From: Opitutaceae bacterium
GTDB taxonomy: Bacteria > Verrucomicrobiota > Verrucomicrobiia > Opitutales > Opitutaceae
Direction: 5' to 3'
DNA: 5,363 nucleotides
Assembly (NCBI GenBank): GCA_016763045.1
Contig: JAESUN010000326.1
Coordinates: 1 to 5,363, forward strand
The translations under genes were made by a program, and so were the position numbers. The notes under the pieces were generated by a model. The model was not told the origin of the DNA. It ran no database searches and saw nothing but the letters and a program-made list of their open reading frames with translations. Numbering within the stretch: position 1 is the first letter of the stretch; every line of letters starts with the position of its first letter. Positions 1 through 5,315 of this stretch are shown here, piece after piece.

Positions 1-24
1 GCATGGAGCGCAGGAGCGATGAGC
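1..24. repeat. 24-bp direct repeat, copy 1, covering the start of the MrpC-like gene
   Basis: Bases 1-24 are identical to bases 1811-1834. Each copy holds two Shine-Dalgarno-like cores (GGAG 10 nt, and AGGAG 2 nt, before the start), a TGA stop and the ATG of the following gene. The copy touches the window edge, so its true left end is unknown. Confidence 0.9.
2..22 (+). CDS. C-terminal end of an upstream gene (partial, possibly MrpB-like)
   Basis: Reading from base 2 gives six codons, HGAQER, and then TGA at 20-22. The TGA overlaps the ATG of the next gene as ATGA, a classic coupled junction. By operon logic the preceding gene in Mrp/Mbh clusters is usually the MrpB-like subunit, but six residues cannot identify it. 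The same six residues and stop recur at 1812-1832, inside a repeat, which weakens the assumption that they belong to a normal full-length gene. The gene body is outside the window. Confidence 0.4.
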   Translation, partial: HGAQER

Positions 25-327
25 CATGCTTTCTTCTATGCACTGGTCCGAACGGGACTGTTTACCCTCGGCCTGTACGCCTCGATCGTCCACCCGCATT
101 TACTGCGTAAGATACTCGCCACCAACGTGATGGGCAGTGGGGTGTTCCTGGTATTGGCGGCACTGGCGAACCGAACCCAGGGGGCGGATCCGGACCCGGT
201 GCCGCACGCCATGGTGATTACCGGCATCGTGGTTGCTATCTCGGCCACCGCACTGGCGTTAGCATTGATGCTGCGGGTGCAGGTCGAAACAGGCCGGGCT
301 GAGCTTCCCGAAGATCCCTTGGAATAA
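19..327 (+). CDS. mrpC: MrpC/MnhC-like (NuoK-like) small membrane subunit of a cation/proton antiporter complex
   Basis: This 102-residue protein has three membrane segments (about 5-25, 28-50 and 64-85) and a short acidic tail. The stretch DPDPVPHAMVITGIVVAIS (57-75) is the family signature, equivalent to DPLPQALVLTAIVI in typical MrpC. Length fits MrpC/MnhC (about 100-115). NuoK, its complex I relative, carries two glutamates inside its membrane helices. Here no acidic residue lies in any predicted helix, which fits MrpC rather than NuoK. In Mrp and Mbh complexes this subunit sits in the inner membrane beside the MrpD antiporter subunit. The ATG at 19 overlaps the upstream stop and is preceded by GGAG and AGGAG. 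The gene ends 6 bp before the MrpD-like gene, so the two are surely cotranscribed. The symbol is by family; orthology to a named operon is not proven. Confidence 0.88.
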   Translation: MSHAFFYALVRTGLFTLGLYASIVHPHLLRKILATNVMGSGVFLVLAALANRTQGADPDPVPHAMVITGIVVAISATALALALMLRVQVETGRAELPEDPLE

Positions 328-333
328 CGCCCG

Positions 334-1782
334 GTGCCTGTATTGATACTCGACATCCATTGGCAGGCGATGGTCATTTTGCTGCCGCTGGCCGGGGCCA
401 TGGCTTGTTTTTTATGGCCACAGCGCGGCGTACAGCTCGGTCTGGTTAGCGCACTGGGTGTCGTCGCTTGCGTGGCGGTGCTGGGCTGGCAGGTGGTAGA
501 GCAGGGTGCGCAACGCTATGCGGTCGGTGGCTGGGGCGCACCATTAGGTATCGATCTCTATGCAGATGGTTTGAGCCTGCTGATGCTGATGGTGACGGCG
601 GTGGTGGGGCTGGGCATCAGCGTCTATTCCAGTGGCTATTTTAATCGAGATAAGGCGAGGGATTTTTGGCCATTATGGATGTTCCTGTGGGCCGCGCTGA
701 ATGCCCTGTTTCTGTCTGCGGATATCTTCAATCTCTATGTCACCCTGGAATTACTGGGGCTGGCGGCGGTGGCGCTGGTGGCGTTAGCCGGTGGTGCGGA
801 TGCCCTGACCGGAGCTATGCGTTATTTGCTGGTCAGTTTGTTGGGTTCGTTGTTCTTTTTGTTAAGTGTTGCGCTGCTCTATCACAGTTTTGGCAGCGTT
901 GATATCGCGATATTGGCAGAGCGGGTGGAACCGTCCCCCGCAGTGTGGGCAGCCTTGGGACTGATGAGCGCCGGTTTGCTGCTCAAGACCGCGCTGTTTC
1001 CGCTGCACTTCTGGTTGCCGCCGGCCCATGCCAGCGCCCCGGCGCCAGTGAGCGCGCTGTTGTCAGCACTGGTGGTGAAGGCGTCATTTTATATTCTGTT
1101 GCGTCTGTGGCTTGAGATCTTTCCGCTGGCCAATGCCGCTCTGGCTCAACTGCTGGGTCTGCTCGGTGCGGCCGCTGTGCTCTGGGGCGGGATTCAGGCG
1201 CTGCGCCAGACGCGGCTCAAAATGCTGATCGCCTATTCGACCGTGGCGCAATTAGGTTATCTGTTTCTGGCCTTTCCGCTGGCGAGTATCATCGGTTGGA
1301 CGGGAGCGCTTTATATGCTGTTATCCCACGCTGCGGCCAAGACGGCCATGTTCATGGCGGCGGGCAACATATTGCGTTTCGGCGGACATGACCGCATTGC
1401 GGATCTTGATCGCGTAGTACAGCGTCTGCCCCTGACTGTTACTGCATTTGGCCTAGCGGGTGTCAGCATCATGGGTCTGCCGCCCAGTGGCGGATTTATC
1501 GCCAAATGGCTGCTGCTGGAGGCAGCAATACGTTCCGGTCAATGGTGGTGGGGGATTATCCTGATCCTGGGCGGGTTGCTGTCTGCTACCTGGGTTTTTA
1601 AAGTGATTGGCTATGCATTTACCCAGTCCGGGACACCCCACGAGTCTAGGGCAGTGCCCGTGAGTATGGAGTGGGCTGCGCTGGCCATGGCATTGGTCGC
1701 CATCCTGTTGGGGCTGTTTGCCTCCTGGCCGTTGGTGCTGATGGAGATCGGTTTACCCTTTGGTGGGGAGGTCGCCGGATGA
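334..1782 (+). CDS. mrpD: MrpD-like proton/cation antiporter subunit (NuoN/M/L superfamily, Proton_antipo_M)
   Basis: A 482-residue protein with about 14 membrane helices, the usual size and fold of MrpD. The canonical charged residues of the ion path are all visible: Glu139 in TM5 (LYVTLELL), Lys218 in TM7 (LLKTALFPLHFWLPPAH), Lys249 in TM8 (APVSALLSALVVKAS), Lys336 in TM11 (SHAAAKTAMFMAAGN) and Lys391 in TM12 (GLPPSGGFIAKW). LKMLIAYSTVAQLGY (296-310) is another family signature. Such proteins move protons, or exchange them for Na+/K+, across the inner membrane as part of a larger complex. The start is GTG at 334, 6 bp after the upstream stop, with only a weak GGA (321-323) ahead. An ATG at 370 is a less likely alternative, because it would remove part of the first helix region. 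The stop TGA overlaps the ATG of a mini-ORF at 1779. Confidence 0.93.
   Translation: MPVLILDIHWQAMVILLPLAGAMACFLWPQRGVQLGLVSALGVVACVAVLGWQVVEQGAQRYAVGGWGAPLGIDLYADGLSLLMLMVTAVVGLGISVYSSGYFNRDKARDFWPLWMFLWAALNALFLSADIFNLYVTLELLGLAAVALVALAGGADALTGAMRYLLVSLLGSLFFLLSVALLYHSFGSVDIAILAERVEPSPAVWAALGLMSAGLLLKTALFPLHFWLPPAHASAPAPVSALLSALVVKASFYILLRLWLEIFPLANAALAQLLGLLGAAAVLWGGIQALRQTRLKMLIAYSTVAQLGYLFLAFPLASIIGWTGALYMLLSHAAAKTAMFMAAGNILRFGGHDRIADLDRVVQRLPLTVTAFGLAGVSIMGLPPSGGFIAKWLLLEAAIRSGQWWWGIILILGGLLSATWVFKVIGYAFTQSGTPHESRAVPVSMEWAALAMALVAILLGLFASWPLVLMEIGLPFGGEVAG
1765..1772 (+). promoter_or_regulatory. Strong Shine-Dalgarno site for the 17-codon mini-ORF
   Basis: GGGGAGGT contains a perfect GGAGG core 7 nt before the ATG at 1779. 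It is the strongest ribosome-binding site visible in the window. It lies inside the end of the MrpD-like gene, so ribosomes would be loaded just upstream of the second antiporter gene. Confidence 0.6.
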
Positions 1783-1832
1783 CGTGCATGGATGCACTAA
1801 TTTCGCGGGCGCATGGAGCGCAGGAGCGATGA
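1779..1832 (+). CDS. 17-codon mini-ORF coupling two antiporter genes (leader peptide or gene remnant)
   Basis: This reading frame encodes MTCMDALISRAHGAQER. Its ATG overlaps the stop of the MrpD-like gene (ATGA, 1779-1782), and its TGA overlaps the start of the next antiporter gene (ATGA, 1829-1832). A near-perfect Shine-Dalgarno sequence sits 7 nt upstream, so translation is likely on sequence grounds. The last six residues and the stop are the same as those read at 2-22, because both lie in the 24-bp repeat. The peptide has no recognisable domain or membrane segment. It could be a translational coupler that hands ribosomes to the next gene, or the fused ends of a small gene lost by deletion. 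Its presence explains why the 46-bp gap between the larger genes has no stop in this frame. Confidence 0.45.
   Translation: MTCMDALISRAHGAQER
1784..1797. repeat. Short perfect inverted repeat in the intergenic mini-ORF
   Basis: GTGCAT at 1784-1789 and ATGCAC at 1792-1797 are perfect inverted copies around GG. In RNA this would form a small hairpin (five pairs with a TGGA tetraloop) inside the mini-ORF, 31 nt before the next ATG. It has no T-run after it, so it is not a terminator. Confidence 0.4.
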
Positions 1833-1834
1833 GC
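1811..1834. repeat. 24-bp direct repeat, copy 2, covering the start of the second antiporter gene
   Basis: Identical over 24 bases to positions 1-24. It contains the end of the mini-ORF, the ribosome-binding cores and the ATG at 1829. The identity stops at base 25/1835, where the two proteins diverge (MSH versus MSW). Confidence 0.9.
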
Positions 1835-3325
1835 TGGAATGCAGGGTTGCCGCTGCTCGTCCTCGCCAGTTCCCTGTTACCGGGGCTAGTGATTTTCTTT
1901 CTGCCGGAGGAGCGCGTTGCAACTCGCACCAGCTTGAACCTGGCCGGTGCAGCACTCAAGCTGGTGCTGGTCGGGGTGATGATCTGGGGTGTTTTTCACG
2001 GCCACCATTACGAGACCCGCCTGCCCCTATTGCCCGAGCTGGATCTGGTATTACGCGCCGATGCGCTGTCGGTTCTGTTCGTCACACTTTCCGCCGTGCT
2101 CTGGCTGGCAACTACCGTCTACGCCATCGGCTATCTGGAGGGCTCGCCTAATCGCAGCCGCTTTTTCGGATTTTTCAGCCTGTGTGTGACCGCAACGGTC
2201 GGCGTGGCCCTGGCCGGCAATCTGATTACCTTTGTGTTGTTTTACGAACTGCTGACCCTGGCCACCTATCCGCTGATCGTGCACCGTGGCACCGAAGTGG
2301 CTCGGCGCGCAGGTCGCACCTATTTGATTTATACCGTTGCCGGCGGCGCCTTATTGCTGATCGGCACGGTATGGCTGTACACCCTCACCGGCACCCTAGA
2401 GTTCACAGCACGCGGTTTTTTATCCAGCCTGGACGAATCACAGCACCGGGTTCTGGTTATTATATTCGTGCTATTGATCGCTGGTCCGGGCGTAAAGGCC
2501 GCGCTGGTTCCGCTGCATGGTTGGTTGCCGCAGGCGATGGTGGCGCCGGCACCGGTAAGCGCATTGTTGCATGCGGTGGCGGTGGTAAAAGCGGGGGCTT
2601 TCGGTATCGTGCGCGTGGTCTACGATGTCTATGGCATCCAATTTGCCGCCAGTCTGGGAGTGACATTGCCACTGGCGATCGTGGCAGCGGTGACCATCAT
2701 TTATGGATCGATGCGGGCACTGTTCCAGGATGATCTGAAGCGCCGACTGGCATTCTCCACGGTTAGCCAAGTCGCCTATATTGTACTCGGCATCGCGGTG
2801 GTCGGTCCGATCGCGACCATCGGCGGCCTTGTACATCTGGTGCACCAGGGCGTAATGAAGATCACTCTGTTTTTCTGCGCCGGTAATCTGGCTGAAACTC
2901 TGGGGATTCATAAAGTCAGTGAAATGAACGAGGTCGGACAGCGTATGCCCTGGACCATGGTGGCCTTTACTGTCGGTGTCTTTGGCATGATTGGTGTGCC
3001 GCCACTGGCCGGTTTTATCAGTAAATGGTATCTGGGGCTGGGAGCACTGGACGCCGGGCAGGGCTGGGTGATTTTTATCCTAGCCGGCAGCAGCCTGCTT
3101 AACGCCGCATATTTTTTGCCTATTTTGTACGCAGCCTGGTTCAAGGCGCCTGCCGATACCTGGCCCGCCGAGCGTAGTTTCGGACGGCGGGAGACGGCCT
3201 GGGCGCTACTGGCACCGCCACTGGTGACCGCCTTGCTGACACTGGCTTTGGGGCTACTGGCATCGGCGCCGTTCAGTCCGTTGCAATGGGCGCATTTTAT
3301 TACGACTCTGGAATACGCGCCGTGA
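1829..3325 (+). CDS. Second antiporter-like subunit, NuoL/M/MrpD superfamily, canonical residues present
   Basis: A 498-residue protein with about 14 membrane helices. Visible key residues: Glu140 in TM5 (FVLFYELLTLATYPL), Lys223 in TM7 (GVKAALVPLHGWLP), His248 and Lys254 in TM8 (VSALLHAVAVVKAG), His339 and Lys344 in TM11 (HQGVMKITLFFCAGN), and Lys399 in TM12 (GVPPLAGFISKW). It should therefore be a competent proton (or cation/proton) translocating subunit of the inner membrane. The frame is open back to a TTG at 1760, but the ATG at 1829 is preferred: it lies in an ATGA overlap, has AGGAG/GGAG upstream, and begins directly before the first hydrophobic helix. The extra 23 residues would be polar and unlike the family. 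It shares the superfamily with the preceding MrpD-like protein but has a different TM8 signature (AMVAPAPVSALLHAVAVVK), so it is an old paralog, not a recent copy. The last bases overlap the next start as GTGA. Confidence 0.92.
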   Translation: MSWNAGLPLLVLASSLLPGLVIFFLPEERVATRTSLNLAGAALKLVLVGVMIWGVFHGHHYETRLPLLPELDLVLRADALSVLFVTLSAVLWLATTVYAIGYLEGSPNRSRFFGFFSLCVTATVGVALAGNLITFVLFYELLTLATYPLIVHRGTEVARRAGRTYLIYTVAGGALLLIGTVWLYTLTGTLEFTARGFLSSLDESQHRVLVIIFVLLIAGPGVKAALVPLHGWLPQAMVAPAPVSALLHAVAVVKAGAFGIVRVVYDVYGIQFAASLGVTLPLAIVAAVTIIYGSMRALFQDDLKRRLAFSTVSQVAYIVLGIAVVGPIATIGGLVHLVHQGVMKITLFFCAGNLAETLGIHKVSEMNEVGQRMPWTMVAFTVGVFGMIGVPPLAGFISKWYLGLGALDAGQGWVIFILAGSSLLNAAYFLPILYAAWFKAPADTWPAERSFGRRETAWALLAPPLVTALLTLALGLLASAPFSPLQWAHFITTLEYAP

Positions 3326-4638
3326 ACGCCACCCTGAGTACATTCCTGTTATTGTCTGTACCGGGGCTGCCGTTGTTGCTGGCGTTTCCGGCGCTGCGCT
3401 CGCGCCTCTACTGGCCTTGTTATATCGCTCTTTTACCTGCACTCATCCTTTTGACTGTCCCGATGGGTGTTTCGATTGAGTTGCCCTGGCTATTGCTTGG
3501 TAGCGGGCTTGGAATTGACGGGGTAGGCCGTTTGTTGTTAGCGATGTCCGTGCTGCTCTGGACTGCCGCCGTGACCCTGTTACATACAGCCAAAGGTAAA
3601 ACTGTGGACGACCGTCTCACGACCTTTTTTCTGCTCACCCTAGCGGGCAATCTGGGGGTGATTCTGGCGACTGAGCTGGTGGGTTTTTTCGCTTTTTCGG
3701 CCCTGATGGGTTACGGATTTTATGCACTGCTGGTTGCAGGAGGAGACGAAAGGACACGGCGGGCTGCACGTGTCTATCTGGTGTTCCTGATTTTGGCTGA
3801 TCTGGCACTGTTCGAGGCCTTGTTGATAGCGGCTGCAACAACCGAGGATCTGGGCTTTGAGGCAGTGCGCCAGGCAATGGCCCAGTCACCTTCCTCGACT
3901 TTGTATCTGTCGATGGTACTCGCCGGCTTTGCGGCCAAGGCAGGTGTCTGGCCGTTGCACTTCTGGCTGCCGCTGGCCTTTGGTTCATCCCGGCCGGCGA
4001 TGACTCTGTTGTTGGGGGCTGTTCCCGTTGCTATCGCACTGCTTGGGGTTGTGCGCTGGTTGCCCCTTGGTGAAACCAGCCTGCCTGCGCTGGGGTTGAT
4101 CATCCAGGGTATGGGTGTGGTTGCCATGCTCTACGCCATTCTGGCAGGGGTGGAACGGGCGCAGCTAAAAATGTTACCCGCCTATGCCACCATCTTCGCC
4201 ACGGGATTGTTCGTCACCACCCTGGGGACGGGGCTGAACGATCCTGCGGTATGGAGCCGGCAAGGGAATTTAGCCTATTTCTTCATTGTCTCTCTGGGGT
4301 TTGGGGTGGCGGTATTGGTTGTCACTATCGGGTGGCTGCAGGCGAGGTATCATTATCCCGCTAAGCCTGAGAAGAAGGCAGACGATTCGAGCCCGTGGTT
4401 TGAGCGTTGGCCTAGCGCAGTTATGCGTTGGGCTGCGCAGATGGGGGTCGGTATCTTACCTCGGTTGCGTGCTGCATGGCGGGCTAAAGTGGGCCGTCTC
4501 CGGCAAGTCCGTGCATGGCAAAGAATATTGGACGGTTGTGAGCGTTCTCTGCAGCGCTGGACCTTTGCAATCACCCTGTTTCTGTTGCTGGCGAGTGTAA
4601 TAACATTTGTCATGGCGTTTGTCGGCGTATCATCCTAG
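3322..4638 (+). CDS. Third antiporter-like protein, shortened and lacking key ion-path residues
   Basis: A 438-residue membrane protein aligned with the preceding subunit by VILATELVGFFAFSALM (TM4-5), GFAAKAGVWPLHFWLP (TM7) and LKMLPAYATIFATGL (TM10). The TM7 lysine is kept (Lys206). The TM5 glutamate aligns with Ala127, the TM8 His and Lys with Leu231 and Ala237, and the TM11 HxxxK and TM12 lysine motifs are absent. After about residue 340 comes a basic, amphipathic stretch of about 70 residues (343-411) and then one final helix (413-435). That resembles the lateral helix and anchor of NuoL/MbhH-type subunits, but without the usual helices before it. The GTG at 3322 is chosen because it forms a GTGA overlap with the upstream stop. 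An in-frame ATG at 3286 would overlap 40 bp and add a polar extension. It is probably a structural or modified subunit of the same complex; independent antiport seems unlikely. Confidence 0.85.
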   Translation: MNATLSTFLLLSVPGLPLLLAFPALRSRLYWPCYIALLPALILLTVPMGVSIELPWLLLGSGLGIDGVGRLLLAMSVLLWTAAVTLLHTAKGKTVDDRLTTFFLLTLAGNLGVILATELVGFFAFSALMGYGFYALLVAGGDERTRRAARVYLVFLILADLALFEALLIAAATTEDLGFEAVRQAMAQSPSSTLYLSMVLAGFAAKAGVWPLHFWLPLAFGSSRPAMTLLLGAVPVAIALLGVVRWLPLGETSLPALGLIIQGMGVVAMLYAILAGVERAQLKMLPAYATIFATGLFVTTLGTGLNDPAVWSRQGNLAYFFIVSLGFGVAVLVVTIGWLQARYHYPAKPEKKADDSSPWFERWPSAVMRWAAQMGVGILPRLRAAWRAKVGRLRQVRAWQRILDGCERSLQRWTFAITLFLLLASVITFVMAFVGVSS

Positions 4639-4643
4639 ATCTG

Positions 4644-5266
4644 ATGAACATCTTCGCACCCCCGCTCGTTTGCTACTTGTATCGGGATTGTCGCTATTGC
4701 TGGCGACGGGGATGATTCAGGCCCGTTGCGCCGAGTCGCGTTTCTGCTCGTGCCTTGGGTGACGTTCCCCTCGCTCGTAGTGTCTCTGACGCTGATACCC
4801 TGCACTGCCTTGGCCGTTGTTCGGAACCCGTCTGGGTTTTGATGAGACGGCGAGGATTTTTCTATTCTTCACCGCTCTGCTGTGGCTAGTGGCCAGCGTA
4901 TATGCCGTGAGTTACTTTTCGAGTCGCTCATCAAGGACGCGGTTTTTCACATGGTTCCTGTTAGCGATGAGCAGCAATTTCGGGCTGATCCTAGCCCAGG
5001 ACATGGTTATTTTACACCTTTTTTGCATTGATGAGCTTCGCCTCTTACAGCCTGGTGGTACATGAGCACACGTTGGAAGCGTTGCGGGCAGGACGGGTCT
5101 ATATCGTCTTGGTGGTCGTGGCAGAAGTGCTGTTGTTCGCTGTCTTCGCATTGGCTGCGTTGGCGGCCACCAGCATTGAATTCGAAGCTGTGCGGCCAGC
5201 GGTGGTGGGGTCAGAGGTGCTGGTTGGGCTGTTGCAGAACAACCCCAGAACGGTATTGGCTTATAC
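4644..5266 (+). pseudogene. Decayed fourth antiporter-like gene (four frameshifts, internal deletion, cut by an IS)
   Basis: Homology to the third antiporter-like protein can be followed across shifting frames. MNIFAPP starts at 4644. RLLLVSGLSLLLATGMI runs at about 4664-4720. LRRVAFLLVPWVTFPSLVV runs from 4726. LPWPLFGTRLGFDETARIF begins near 4805 and runs to SSNFGLILAQDMV. SFASYSLVVHEHTLEALRAG and FEAVRPAVVG then continue to about 5210. The shifts lie at about 4659-4663 (C run), 4721-4726, 4795-4802 and 5019-5024 (T run). After FEAVRPAVVG the sequence jumps to GLLQNNPRTVLAY, which matches the TM9-TM10 junction (LKMLPAY in the neighbour), so about 80 codons including TM7 and TM8 are missing. 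The reading ends at 5266, where an IS66-type end begins. The ATG lies 5 bp after the upstream stop, showing it was once the next operon gene. Sequencing error could explain single shifts but not the deletion and IS together. Confidence 0.85.
5259..5266. other. Candidate 8-bp target-site duplication of the IS66-type element
   Basis: GCTTATAC directly precedes the element end. IS66-family elements make 8-bp target duplications, so the same eight bases are expected after the far end of the element, outside the window. Only one copy is visible here. Confidence 0.45.
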
Positions 5267-5294
5267 GTAAGCGTCAAACGAACCCACCTATTTC

Positions 5295-5312
5295 AGCAAA
5301 AGTAAGTTTGCT
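5295..5312. repeat. Hairpin-forming inverted repeat after the transposase stop
   Basis: AGCAAA (5295-5300) and TTTGCT (5307-5312) pair perfectly around six bases, inside the IS end and 3' of the transposase stop on the - strand. A second overlapping palindrome is AGTTT-GCT-AAACT at 5305-5317. Neither is followed by a T-run on the - strand, so a terminator is not supported. They may be subterminal structure of the element. Confidence 0.3.
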
Positions 5313-5315
5313 AAA

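Noticed and set aside
1760..1828. Possible 23-residue N-terminal extension of the second antiporter gene from TTG at 1760
   Set aside because: It would be polar, would overlap the upstream gene, and the ATG at 1829 has ribosome-binding cores and an ATGA overlap.
2182..2733. 183-codon + strand frame inside the second antiporter gene
   Set aside because: It is out of frame with a clearly conserved gene, and its Arg/Gly-rich composition is typical of a shifted frame.
2471..2911. Long open frame on the - strand within the second antiporter gene
   Set aside because: It is rich in His, Arg and Gln with no domain or membrane pattern, as expected for the complement of a GC-rich membrane protein gene.
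3286..3321. ATG at 3286 as start of the third antiporter-like gene
   Set aside because: It would overlap the upstream gene by 40 bp with a polar leader. The GTG at 3322 forms the same kind of 4-bp overlap as the other junctions and begins just before the first helix.
3635..4127. Two 117-codon - strand frames under the third antiporter gene
   Set aside because: They are low-complexity Pro/Ser/Arg-rich translations with no ribosome-binding site, opposite a conserved gene.
4817..5065. Stand-alone 82-codon small membrane protein
   Set aside because: Its sequence is the TM3-TM5 part of a larger antiporter homology that continues in other frames on both sides; it is a fragment of the pseudogene.
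5295..5312. Rho-independent terminator near the window end
   Set aside because: The stem is AT-rich and short, with no T-run on either suitable side, and it belongs to the insertion element.
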